64,000 nucleotides of DNA. Source: Lineus longissimus (lineage: Eukaryota > Nemertea > Pilidiophora > Heteronemertea > Lineidae). Shown piece after piece: positions 1-11,800 of this stretch. The stretch is taken from positions 16,529,998 through 16,593,997 of the forward strand of contig NC_088314.1 in NCBI RefSeq assembly GCF_910592395.1, in the 5' to 3' direction. The notes beneath the pieces were generated by a model, which did not search any database, was not told the DNA's origin, and saw nothing but the letters and a program-made list of their open reading frames with translations. Position 1 is the first letter of the stretch, and the number at the start of each line of letters is the position of its first letter. The position numbers and the translations under genes were made by a program.

Positions 1-1408
1 CTTATTTTGATACTTCGTAAGATTTGTGCTAGAGATAAGCTGTTGGGTATGCTATGCTTACTTCGTGTTGAACGGGTTGTTAAAATAATATAAACCATAT
101 TTATTTTGCCAAACATTTGCTTTGCCATGCCTTAAAATGTTCCCAAAATTACAGATACAGGGGTATTTTCAAAAGTATTACAATTGTTTTCAAACGAATG
201 TCGACACATAGAAATTCTAGTTGTTTTGGCCTGAGATTGAACTTTCTGTCTCTCACCCCAATTTGATGACATTACGGTACATCCATTTTCATCATAGTTG
301 GGGGGGGGGGGGGTTATATAGTGCCCGGGTGTGTTTGTCCTGGCCTCCACGCAGCGCATCCAAGTGCATTGACCCACACAAAGATGATCACTGCGTGGAG
401 GGGCTCAGTTGGGATTGAAATTGAAATAGTATTCTTATTCATTTGAACTTTTCCATTTATGTGGAATTTGATGACGGGAACTACCCCAGTGTATAATGAA
501 AGGTGTCTGGGCAGCAGACAGCTTGGTAAAATTGCCATCAATGATGCCATTGGTCCTTTAAGGTGTAAAAATGTAAACCTTGGTGGTAAATTTAGCCTGT
601 TTTACAATACTTTATTTTTTTCTCTTTCAACGTTCGCAGAAAAAGCCAAACGTTTTATTTTGTTATGAAAAGGTGCGTAAAAAATGCCCTGTATTCATAT
701 CGACCTCATGGGAATATTTTCATTTTGATACCGTTGTAGATGAATATTTCAATAAAGCACACAATTACACATGCTTCACCTGTGCTGCAGAGTGTGGTGA
801 AACCGTTTATTTTTTATGGTGTTTGGGGCGGAAATGTGTGTGGGGTTAATCCACTGAGTTTAACAAGAAATTTCAGTTGAAAATGTTGGCAGCTCTTTTG
901 TTATAACCGAAGTCTGGGTGTTAATTTGGTTATTGTGTCACGTAATGTGCTGTGCTTGCGGTGACAGGAGATGTGGTACACTCCCTAGGTTTTGTAGGTT
1001 TTTAAGATGGTCAAAGTTTAAAAAGACGCAGGAGGACTTAATGGGAGGGCAACACTACCTTAGCAGTGTTCCTGCGTGGAGAGGGTTCCTCTGAAAATTT
1101 TTAGATTAAAATTAGTTTGACTAAAGAAAAACCAAACTTTGAAGAAAACAGTCCGGTAGTTTTGCACATAGGCCCAAAAGGACAGTGACATTTAGTTGAA
1201 AAGCCTGTAGTTTACTTTGCATTGTATTTTGATAAAAATTGTTGCATCCTATCAAGTGAGGATTAAAATGTTGAAAAGATTGATGTAAGGTGTAAGGGAG
1301 CACCTACTAATAATGAGCAATATAATTGTTGATATATCTTTGTTAATGTTTTATCTTGTAACATGTGTAATGTAATATTCAGCTCAAAGTCGTGTAAGTC
1401 AAATTGTC
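1..1408. other. No gene seen; poly-G tract
   Basis: No exon with convincing coding content and splice sites was found on either strand. The only notable structure is a pure G run of about 14 bases at 301-314. The longest open frames here are under 90 codons and resemble nothing known to me. Confidence 0.6.
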
Positions 1409-1449
1409 ATTCAAATTTCACTGCCATTATAAGCCATAAGCCACGACAA

Positions 1450-2170
1450 TATTTTAAACCACCACCCTTTTAAATTTTCACGTTCCTTTCTGCTGATTTC
1501 CACGAATACCCACAACGTTCGAAAACAAAAATGTTGTGGTTTTCTCACCTGATCGTAAACTATTTCTTGCAAGCTGTACTTTATTGATAAGCCCATCCTC
1601 CATAAAACTCATCTCTACAAGGAGAATGGGCATTGAACCACCACATTTCCTTTTCAATTTTCACGTTTGTTTTCGCTGATTTCACGAAAATCCTCAACGT
1701 TCCAAAACAAAAATGTTGTTATTTTGTCACCTGATCGTAAACTGTTTCTTGCAAGCTGTACTTTATTGATAAGCCCATCCTCCATAAAACTCATCTCTAC
1801 AAGGAGAATGGGCATTGAACCACCACATTTCCTTTTCAATTTTCACATTTGTTTTCACTGATTTCACGAAAATCCTCATCGTTCGAAAACAAAAATGTTG
1901 TGGTTTTCTCACCTGATCGTAAACTGTTTCTTGCAAGCTGTACTTTATTGATAAGCCTATCCTCCATGAAGCCCATCTCTACAAGGAGAATGGGCATTGA
2001 ACCACCACATCTCCTTTTCAATTTTCACGTTCCTTTCCGCTGATTTCACGAATATCCTCAACGTTCGAAAACAAAAAGGTTGTGGTTTTCTCACGTGATC
2101 GTTAACTGTTTCTTGCAAGCTGTACTTACTCTTTGATAAGCCCATCTCTACCAGGAGGATTGGCATTACA
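1450..2170. repeat. 182-bp tandem repeat, about four copies
   Basis: A unit of about 182 bp is repeated head to tail. The same text (TTTCTTGCAAGCTGTACTTT followed by an ATAAGCCCATCCTCC block and ACAAGGAGAATGGGCATTG) recurs near 1562, 1743, 1927 and 2108. Copies two and three are nearly identical; the first and last are more diverged and the last is truncated. Short open frames of 61 to 64 codons recur in each copy only because the unit is repeated; I see no sign that it codes for protein. Confidence 0.9.
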
Positions 2171-2422
2171 CTCGAATGGTGGCATTTCATTCGCCGAGCC
2201 GAACATACATGTAAACAACTGTATCACATGAATTATTTCCACAAGACGTCTGAAATCACCAATCACCATAAATTATATGCACAGTGATTGGTCGATTCGA
2301 TACATCCAGTAGTCATCAGGTCATCTGAAAAATAGCGCTGCAATAGCCTGGCCATCCTCCAAACAGCTATCCTGAAAAACAGCTCCACGCATGGGCAATG
2401 CATAGTGCATTGAAATACACTA

Positions 2423-2585
2423 GAGTAGAACCTCTCTATTAAGGACACCCTTGGGACTGACAAGTGCTGTCCTTAATAGAGAGGTGTCCTGATTAGAGAG
2501 ATCAAATTTAATGGAAACAACCAATTTAGGACCAAAACTAGTGTCGTCCTTAATAGAGATGTGTCGGCTAAGAGAGGTTCTACTG
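2423..2585. mobile_element. MITE with CAGTRGAACCTC-type ends, copy 1
   Basis: A short element of about 163 bp whose ends are inverted copies of AGTAGAACCTCTCTATTAAG. The 3' end is followed by TA. Five further copies lie near 8483, 25180, 52778, 55313 and 59435. CAGT...ACTG ends next to TA fit a non-autonomous pogo/Tigger (Tc1-mariner) element; the family assignment is inference. Confidence 0.75.
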
Positions 2586-2923
2586 TAGTGCTGGAATGTC
2601 CACCATGTTTTGAGGGCATGAGCTGACGTAGATGTGAGCTTTATATTGAGGAAATGAGAAGGGGCGATGAAAATGAAAATGAAAACCTCTTTGAACCTGT
2701 TCCACAAGGGAAGTGTCATAAAATCTAAAGGCCTGTTGCACAAAATGTAATGAGATGAAACAAATTGGAAACCAGGCGTAGTGATCATTGGTTCCGGTCG
2801 CCAATGTTTTGTAAATCTATAATTATTAAGATTTGGAGTAAACTTGATGAAATCAAAATCAAAACTGTTTAATCTTTTTTGTACCACCAAGTACCATGAC
2901 CAAATAAACCTTATAAACAGTTT

Positions 2924-3088
2924 GGGCCAAATTCATAAATGGCGTTTAGCTTAAAACAGCGTTTAACTACTGAATAGACAGATTCAGGTCCTTCATGTAA
3001 ATCTTCACAGAATATGGACAGGCCCTGAAACTGATAAGAGAGAAGTTACACACTTCTGACCCATAAACACCCTTTATGAATTTGGCCC
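2924..3088. mobile_element. Fold-back MITE with GGGCCAAATTCATAAA ends
   Basis: The segment starts GGGCCAAATTCATAAA and ends with its inverse TTTATGAATTTGGCCC, about 165 bp in all. No open frame is present. It is a non-autonomous inverted-repeat element; the superfamily cannot be told from the ends alone. Confidence 0.75.
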
Positions 3089-3545
3089 TTGGGCTTAGTT
3101 AATTGTGGTTGAGACAAGACCACAATTGATTTTTTAAGCCTTTTAGCAGTTAAATTGTCAATGTTTGACCGCGACGCATCAAATACTGCGTGGGGTTGTG
3201 AATCTGAAATTTAGATTATGTTATTCCGGACAGTCGGGCAAGTATAAAATGGTGAAAAATAAACTGGTAGTTGACCACAGAAATTTTTTGATAATCGACA
3301 AATTAGACAGACATTGATATTTCCACTCTTTTCAGCCAACTGGCAGAAAAATCTCAAAACAAATTAGCAAAATTCTAAATTAATTTTTTCACCAAATAAT
3401 TTCTTTATATCTGTAGACTTGCCACAGCAAATATTTTTTCAATACCTCTCCAAATATGTACTTGAGAGTTAAAAACATGCACTCGTCTATTTGATAGGCC
3501 TCGACCCTCCAACCTATGAATATTCATTAGTGGTCTTGTCTCGGT

Positions 3546-3772
3546 TTAAGGGTTGACCATAGGCACCACCATTTTGAAATCATAAAGCAATCAGAACTCA
3601 TTCGAATTGAAGTGAATGCCAGGTTCAAAGGTGGGAGGCTGTTCTCTATGAAACAAAGAACAAACTCACACCCTTGAAATTGGCATTCACCTCATTCAGA
3701 AAGAGTTCTGATTGCTCTAGTCTATGATTTCAAGTCCTAGCCAAAATGGTGGTGCCTATGGTCAACCCTTAA
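3546..3772. mobile_element. TTAA-flanked MITE, GGGTTGACCATAGG ends, copy 1
   Basis: Inverted ends GGGTTGACCATAGGCACCAC and its complement lie directly inside TTAA on both sides. The interior is also partly self-complementary (GTGAATGC and GCATTCAC blocks). A second copy lies at 26268-26501 beside a CCDC77 exon. A TTAA target with ends starting in purines (GGG) fits Kolobok-type elements better than piggyBac, whose ends usually start CCY; that is an inference from known family habits. Confidence 0.8.
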
Positions 3773-5520
3773 AGGCCACGACTCCTGCTTTTATGATTGC
3801 ATGACATGTACAGATCCTCAAAGAGTAGACTTAAAGCTCCGCATTAAATCAAGTTTGATCAAAATTGAAGCACCCAGTCCAGAGATAAAGCAAGATTAAT
3901 TGTTTTGTTTACATGTTATGTAACAGCCTTGGTTAGGTTTCTAAGTGAAGTCAGGCGGAAAGTTTACTGACATAGATCAGACTGATGTTTGATTTCTTAC
4001 TTTAATGGTATAAATTTGTCTGTATTACCTTACCTTATTATAGGGTATATCGAATGTCAATGAAAACCAGACTTCATATATCAATTTTAAGAGCATTCAT
4101 TGATATTTGTCCTCCCAAGTAGGGCAATAGCCTGATCTACATCACAACTTTTGCTGAACCCGCCGCCTGGCTCTAACAAGCCAGTTGCTAGCCTGATTAG
4201 GTAATCAAGTTGACAAACACATAAATGGCTATATCTTCAAAATGGATGGAGCTGATTGCATTGGGTTTTCTGTATTGTATAAAGTGTTAGGTACACTTTT
4301 GAAATTGTCTTACAGCAGAAAATGGCAAAATACCTGGAGTTATGGCCTTTAATGGTCTTTCAAAATAAAATGTCAGCTTTGCAAAATAGTGCTGCAGTCA
4401 TAATTTCATTAGAATTTCTCATTGTATAAATCTCATCTGTATTTTATTTAATTCTGTGATATTTTCCTCGATGGAGGATAAAGTATAAAAGTTCATTTAC
4501 CAGCCTGAGAATTCATATTAAAAACTTGAATTGTTTGTAATTTTTGTCACTGAGTTCTATAAACTTTATTGCTCTGAAAAGTGCTGGTTGGATCGACCTG
4601 CGATTATGATCTCGGTTGTCGTTCAACATCATCGTGACATCACATTCGACATCATGTCATGGCTGTGTTGCTGATACTGTGTGGACTCTATTAACCCAAA
4701 CTGTGCAGTAGGCCAATGTGAAACAGACGCACCAAACTGGCTAAATAGCGTCTACACAGCATCTGCGATCAAGATTGCCTGTGTGCGGAGGCCTTTATTG
4801 CATGTCGCAACAATTTAAATGTTTGCGGGACGCTCACCCCTCGACTTCTTGTTAAGCTAAGGAATGTATTGTTTACATTTTCAAATGTATAGTGTTTGCC
4901 TTCTTGCTTTCTGCATTATTGGTCTTCACCCGTTAATTTTATTTCTCAACAATAAGCTGTTGAAATGATGCGATAAAATTGTATATTTGAGTTCTGTAAA
5001 TAAACAAGTCTTAGAAGCATAGTCGTGGAATTGTTACTCGCTTTACCGCCTGCACCCCATCCTGACAATATCAGGCCATTTTACTTGATACATACTTACT
5101 CCCTAAGGAGAAGTCATGTTGTAGGCCCTGTTTGGAAGAGGATGACTGCACCCTGAGACAGGAACCGAATCAGAAACTCGGGCAGCAAAGCACAGTACTG
5201 GTGTAACAATCTGTTCGGTTACAACCTGGAGAATCGATTCCCAGCTTGCCGAGGATCAGTCTGGCTTTCCAACTAGCTGAACCGGCCTGCCCTTTAAAGG
5301 GGGACTATAGGCAGGAGCAGAGAGGCTAATTTGGCCATCTTCAGGTGACTAATATACACAGTATAAAGGGCCCTGGGTCATGTCAGATTCAGCACTAAAT
5401 GTATTCCTCATACAAGCGTGTATCATTTCGACGTACTGTAAGATGTGAGACGACCCCTATTGGCGACTTTGTGTAACTGTTGTTGGGGTCTTAACACCCA
5501 GTTTCACCACCTCAAAACAA
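3773..5520. other. No gene seen; start of a dispersed repeat
   Basis: No coding exon was recognised. Near 5294 the text TTTAAAGGGGGACTATAGGC starts a dispersed repeat whose opening recurs at 8895, so this stretch holds at least one old interspersed element. The rest is unremarkable AT-rich spacer. Confidence 0.5.
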
Positions 5521-7700
5521 CTAGAGGGGATGTTGACAGGATCTTCTATCTTTAGGACAGGTTGTGACAAGGCCCTCCAAATAGAGGGCATGTGGACAGT
5601 ATCTTCTATCTTTAGGACAGGTTGTGTGTGACAAGGCCCTCCAAATAGAGGGCATGTGGACAGTATCTTCTATCTTTAGGACAGGTTGTGACAAGGCCCT
5701 CCAAATAGAGGGCACGTGGACAGTATCTTCTATCTTTAGGACAGGTTGTGACAAGGCCCTCCAAATAGAGGGCATGTGGACAGTATCTTCTATCTTTAGG
5801 ACAGGTTGTGACAAGGTCCTCCAAACTAGAGGGCATGTGGATAGTATCTTCTATCTAAAGGACAGGTTGTGACAAGGTCCTCTATAAAGAGGGAAGGTTG
5901 TGATAGGGTCTTCTACCTTGAGGGCAGGTTGGTACAAGGTCCTCCGATAACAGGGCATATGTTGACCTTAGGACATGTTGTTACAAGGTCCTCTAACTCG
6001 AGGGTGTGATGACAGGTCATCTATCTTGAGGACAGGTTGTGACAAGGTCCTCCAACTAGAGGGTATATGACGACAGGCTTTTCTATCTTATGACAGGTTG
6101 TGACAAGGTTCTCCAACTCGAGGGTGTGATGACAGGATCTTCTGTCTTTTCGACAGGTTGTGACAATGTCCTCCAACTAGAGGGTATATGACGACAGGCT
6201 TTTCTATCTTATGATAGGTTGTGACAAGGTTCTCCAACTCGAGGGTGTGATGACAGGTCATCTATCTTGAGGACAGGTTGTGACAAGGTCCTCTATAAAG
6301 AGGGAAGGTTGTGATAGGGTCTTCTACCTTGAGGGCAGGTTGGTACAAGGTCCTCCGATAACAGGGCATATGTTGACCTTAGGACACGTTGTTACAAGGT
6401 CCTCAGAACTAGAGGGCATGTTTACAGGTTCTTCTATATTTAGGACAGGTTATGAGAAGGTCCTCCAAACTAGAGGGCATGTGGACAGTATCTTCTATCT
6501 AAAGGACAGGTTGTGACAAGGTCCTCTATAAAGAGGGAAGGTTGTGATAGGGTCTTCTACCTTGAGGGCAGGTTGGTACAAGGTCCTCCGATAACAGGGC
6601 ATATGTTGACCTTAGGACATGTTGTTACAAGGTCCTCTAACTCGAGGGTGTGATGACAGGTCATCTATCTTGAGGACAGATCGTGACAAGGTCCTCCAAC
6701 TAGAGGGTATATGACGACAGGCTTTTCTATCTTATGACAGGTTGTGACAATGTCCTCCAACTAGAGGGTATGACGACAGGATTTTCTATCTTATGACAGG
6801 TTGTGACAAGGTCCTCCAACTCGAGGGTGTGATGACAGGATCATCTATCTTATGACAGGTTGTGACAAGGTCCTCCTACTCGAGGGTGTGATGACAGGAT
6901 CATCTATCTTATGACAGGTTGTGACAAGGTCCTCCACCTAGAGGGCATAATGAAAGGATCTTCTGTCTTTTCAACAGGTTGTGACAAGGTCCTCCAACTA
7001 GAGGGTATGAAGACAGGATCATCTATATTGAGGACAGGTTGTTACAAGGTTCTGCAACTAGAGGGCATGATGACAGGATCTTCTGTCTTTTCAACAGGTT
7101 GTGACAAGGTCCTCCAACTAGAGGGTATGAAGACAGGATCATCTATATTGAGGACAGGTTGTTACAAGGTTCTGTGACTAGAGGGCATGATGACAGGATC
7201 TTCTGTCTTTTCGACAGGTTGTGACAAGGTCCCGCATCCTAGTGGGCATGATGACAGGGTCCTCTATCCAGAGGGCAGATTGTAATAGTTTCCTAGAAGA
7301 CAGGTTGTGACCGGGTCCTTCATTGGGTGGGCAGCTTTGGTCATGATCCTCTCTCCTGAGAGCAGGCTTTGAGACAGGTTGTGACAGGGTCCTTCATTGG
7401 GTGGGCAGCTTTGGTCATGATCCTCTCTCTTGAGAGCAGGCTTTGACAGGTTCAAATATCTAGAAGACAGGTTTTGACAGGGTACTTCATTGGGAGGGCA
7501 GTTTTGGCCATGGTCTGGAGGGGAGATTGTGACAGGGCCTTCTATCTGGAGGACAGTTTGTGACAGAGTCTTTAATCAGGAGGATAGCTTGTGACAGCAT
7601 TCTGAACAAGCAGCATTTTGTCATGGTGCTCAATCCAGAAGACATGGTTCTCTATCTGAATATCAGCTAGTGACAGGGTCATATATCAGGACTTCGAAAC
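5521..7700. repeat. About 60-bp minisatellite array, ~2.2 kb
   Basis: More than 30 head-to-tail copies of a 57-60 bp unit built on GACAGGTTGTGACAAGGTCC, then a CCAACTAGAGGG-like block and a TCTTCTATCTT-like block. Copies near 5640-5820 are exactly 60 bp and almost identical; copies towards 7700 are diverged. A longer compound block (CTCTATAAAGAGGGAAGG followed by TAGGGTCTTCTACC) recurs near 5880, 6293 and 6523, so there is higher-order repeat structure. Open frames of 60-97 codons on both strands are by-products of the unit being a multiple of three; none has a credible start or homology. Confidence 0.92.
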
Positions 7701-7714
7701 ACTGAGCCCCTCCA

Positions 7715-7846
7715 GACTTTCAATCCCTCCTTATAGCAAACCTATTTGCAGCTGCCTTCGGGAAAGAAAGCGCTCTAGAATACCCACCTACCGAGTATAA
7801 ATTAGAGCACTCTACAAATGCCAATATTGATTGATTGATCGATTGA
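7715..7846 (+). repeat. Retroposon 3' end with ATTG tail
   Basis: A piece of interspersed repeat (AGCGCTCTAGAATACC...TAGAGCACTCTACAAATGCC) ends in the short tandem tail TTGATTGATTGATCGATTG. SINE- and LINE-like elements of many invertebrates end in this way. No coding part is attached. Confidence 0.55.
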
Positions 7847-7849
7847 AAA

Positions 7850-8482
7850 ACATACAACAGTTTCCTTAAAATTTACTTTATTTACAGAAACATTGTTTTG
7901 CATGGCAGTTTATCTCGTCTTCTTTATCTGAAATGTACACCACAGACAAGGAGCCTACACAAACTATGCTAGACCCATTTAAATGCCAAAGATGAACTTA
8001 TCTTTTTTAACCCTTTTGTTACAGCCATTTTGGTCACTATCATACCGGAAGAACTGCGCTGATAGCCACACTTTTGATCCCATTCATACTCCATGTTTAG
8101 CAGACGATATTAATGAGGATCTCAGCCTTAGTTACAATTATCATTTAAAGATAGCAGCACTATAACTCAGCGCACTGAGTGGGAGGTAAAAAAATGTTTG
8201 TACCACAATGCGGGTCAGTGGTGCAGTAAGGGTGTCATTTTATGTACCTCTCTGCGGGTCAAGAGTCGTAAAAGTGTTAAACAAAAGTGACGTCATATTG
8301 TAAACATTGTACTGGACCTGGTTTCCACTACAGCAGCGAAAGTGGGAAACAGTGCCGTCTTCACAAACGTTGGGTTAATTTTGATGTAAAATATCAGCCC
8401 AGCAAATGTGCCAGACTGCAAACCCCCGAGAATGCAAAAGAGGCATTTCCATACAACTTGAGGTTGTCAGTAAAATCACGTA
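7850..8482. other. Spacer, no gene seen
   Basis: No exon, RNA gene or repeat with clear boundaries was recognised. The open frames here (60-76 codons) look random. Confidence 0.45.
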
Positions 8483-8658
8483 CAGTTGAACCTCCCTTGG
8501 CAGAACCTCTCTGTTAAAGACACCCTCCCTTTTAAGGACACTGTGTTTGACTCCAAATAAATTATTTCCATTGAATTCAACCTCTGTTATTAGGACACCT
8601 CTATAATAAGAACAGTATTCATCAGTCCCAAGGGCGTCTGTAATAGCGAGGTCGTACT
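8483..8658. mobile_element. MITE with CAGTRGAACCTC-type ends, copy 2
   Basis: A diverged member of the same family as 2423-2585: it begins CAGTTGAACCTCCC and ends in a GCGAGGTCGTACT relic of the inverted end. It lies just downstream of the PQBP1 stop codon (8729), so it is probably within or next to the 3' UTR. Confidence 0.65.
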
Positions 8659-8728
8659 TCACTTTCTGCACTCTGTACATTTGCCCATTTCAATATTTTT
8701 AGTCCGAGAATCAGAAAGGCTGAATTTT

Positions 8729-8870
8729 CTAATCGTCCATTTTCCGATTGGCCCGTAGAATGTCGCCAGGACTTGGATATGGCCTCTGTTGGAAAAGCGG
8801 TCCAGACGCTGTTGTATCCACACCGGTTTTTGCCGCTCCACGCTGCTCCAAGCCTGCTGACCAATTACCT
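8729..8870 (-). CDS. PQBP1: PQBP1 last exon (YPSPG motif, stop)
   Basis: Acceptor TTTTCCAG. It encodes [18 protein letters not shown], then [13 protein letters not shown] and [10 protein letters not shown], then TAG at 8731-8729. This matches the family C-terminus almost residue for residue, so the protein end is intact. Confidence 0.94.
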
Positions 8871-11800
8871 CTGGAAAAATGGCAAGAGAAGTTGTGTTAA
8901 AGGGGGACTATAGGCATGAGCAAGTGGGTCGAAACAGTGGTCTCCAGTTAACCAATATGCATGGTAAAGGGGTAAAGGACCTGCATTTTGTTTGCCTTGG
9001 TGACTGAAGTGTTTCTTTTCCAAGTTGCAGCAACAAAAATTGCAGTTTTTGCGGCACTTAAAGGGACAACTTGGTCAACAGATATGTTGGTGTTTCATAC
9101 AAAAATGGCTTCCAGCAGGACCGCGACTTCACCAAACAGAATCATTGAAAAGTCATTGAACTGCAATCAACAATGCACTAGAACGGGGTGTAACCATAGG
9201 CCTGCCTGAAATTCACATGCCATGTCCAAAACTGACGTAACACTGGCGAAAATCATTATCATCGATCAGCTTCAGTGTGATATAACCAGTGGCGGCGCAT
9301 GGTGTCAAGCAGGAGTACTATCCTCCTGGTCAGGTAAGCCCCACGCCCGAGTTGTCCCTTTAAGACTACTTATCATGCATTTTGTTATTATTTACCTTGG
9401 AATATCCGAATAAGATGCTGGGTCCATCGGATCAAGTTCTTCGTCTCTTTTTCTTTTACCTGGAATGACGAGGAGATATAGAAATCATACACCGCCCAGC
9501 CAACGATTTGAAATATAAAACCAAAAAGTTAATTTGATTTGATTTAAATGAAATATATTCTTGATAACTTAACCCTTTCTCTGTTGGTGACGTGCATAGT
9601 CCATCATGGACATGGTCCCATACCGTGCGGGTGACGTGCATAGTACGTCATGCCCATCTAAAATACAAATTTACCAGGACGTGGTTACACTCTCCCTAAA
9701 CACACCAAACGCACTCGGGGATAATTAGTTTTATCCTAATAGTACAGATGGCGACACTTTTGAATAGTTTTGGCAGTTCCGATAAAAGAAGGTCCACTGT
9801 TCCACGACCGAAAAATGGCTGCCGCAGTGAAAGGGTTACGACCGTTACCTTTTGATTTTTCTCGTAGTTTCTGCCGCTGTTTCTTCTCTTTTTGTATCTC
9901 ACTCTCCAGAGCCTCAAACTCATACTCCTCATCCTACAATTATAATGATATATTACAATTATCATATAATGATATACACATGTACTACAATTAATATGTA
10001 AAGAGCAAGCTCTAGTGAACTCACACAACTGTATGTCCCAGCAGACGATTTTTAAATACATGATGTCCCACACCCGCACTTCAGTGGCGCCGGTGTGAAT
10101 AAATCTACTTGTGTGAATGGTCAATGGCTCATGACATCATGAAATAATTGCGTCACGAGGAAGGAAACAATGGGAATCACGTCCGACGTGGTAACTGTGG
10201 GTGCGGCGCGTCATGAATGCAGGATCGGTCAACGCGCGGCCCATATGGAATGTGACAAAACTGTACCGGAACCAGAATTGTCATGGGTCTGTACAAATTT
10301 TTTCAGATTCGATGGACATGATGGATATATGCATTTTGTTTACACTTTACATACAGTGTATACGTAACCATTACACTCACTACGTTGTGTGAGTAATCAT
10401 ATAATCATATAATATTCGGGCCTCCGAAAATCTGTTTCTTGAATATCCTTTTTCCATCTTTTCATCTTGCAAATTTCGTCAATAATGCCAAACCCAGAAA
10501 ACACATCAAAAGCTGTTTTTTATATTTGAAATCACCAAATTACATTTTCATCATGGACAAATTCAACCCAAGGTGACTAATAATTAATAATTATGAGACT
10601 TGTATAGCACTAAATCCAACCGGTTTCAGCCGCTCAAAGCGCTTTACATTACCTCAGCCATTTTCTCTTCTCTCCCTGGCTTATCCTCGACCACTATGCG
10701 TACCTCTGTTGCCCTGACCATATCTGAAACGAATAGGATAGATTCCCGATGAGTGAATCATGCCACCCATCCACATTCTAGCAACACCCAACGTGGCTTA
10801 ACTTTGGCAATGGGGACACTCACACCAACCGCAAGGCTATAAAGGAATCGTCCGCAGCTTGGATGGTGGTTTGGCGGGGCTTTATTCTTCTTCTTAAACT
10901 TTCACACAGTGAGAAATTCCTTGTCCCCTATAATAATTTTATTTGACCATTTTATGCTGTTGTGCCAGGCCTTTGCTAGGCAACTGCATTGTTGAATAGA
11001 CCTCGGCCAATCTTGGCCGTGCTTTGTAAGATCAAGTAAATATAATGTGTTGGGACGATAAACTCTGGGCATTTTGCCATTTGGCTTTTGAACAAGAATC
11101 TTGCTTTTCCTTCCCTCTATTTCTCAAGATGGGTAATCCACGAAACACATTGTTCGTTTTCAAATATGTGGCAGTGTGACGTAAATCTGGTTTTGTTCCC
11201 CATAGCTTTTCTTGAAGAGATGTGGACTCTAGCCAGTCCTCCCCTTGGTTGGTTATCAGAGGACATTTCTCCAGGATATGTTCCAAGATCTGCTCAGATA
11301 AACTACATTCACATATGGTAATGGCATAGTCACACAGACTCTATTTTCTAAGTTTGTTGTATGTTTGCAGTATGTTTGTTGAGGTGCCAGTGTCTAGTTC
11401 TATGTCTGAAGATGCAACCTGTTGTTTTCCCTCCAGCTTGTTGATGTTGTCTGCCTTGAGACTGTAACCATCACCTCTTGCTACCATTTTCAAAATTGGA
11501 CATATGTCCTGCCCTTCAAATGTAAAACATCTTACCTCTCATTTTATCTTCAGCTATCGTGATTTTAGCTCGAGGATGAGTTGGGGACAGCCAGGATATT
11601 TCATCGGTGATGCTGTTCCAGTAATAACAACGTTGTCTGCAAAAAAAGAAGGTTTCTACACGTAGAGGCCAAATGTGTGAAGACAGCTGCATTTGGGTAT
11701 GATCAGGTAAAATACCAATACACATGTCCGATGTTGAAACAATGAAACTTGGCACTCTTCTCACCTGATCACAGAGATGAGTTGTATGGGGGGGGGGGGG

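Noticed and set aside
5521-5872. Repeat proteins in the 60-bp array on both strands
   Set aside because: They are a consequence of a 60-bp unit divisible by three; frames break wherever unit length changes.
5521-7700. Could the regular repeats be a CRISPR array?
   Set aside because: Units are contiguous without unique spacers, and the genome is eukaryotic.
10440-10480. Short basic stretch ([11 protein letters not shown] on minus) as the missing PQBP1 exon
   Set aside because: Splice sites and phase do not fit, and it does not resemble the PQBP1 linker in other animals.
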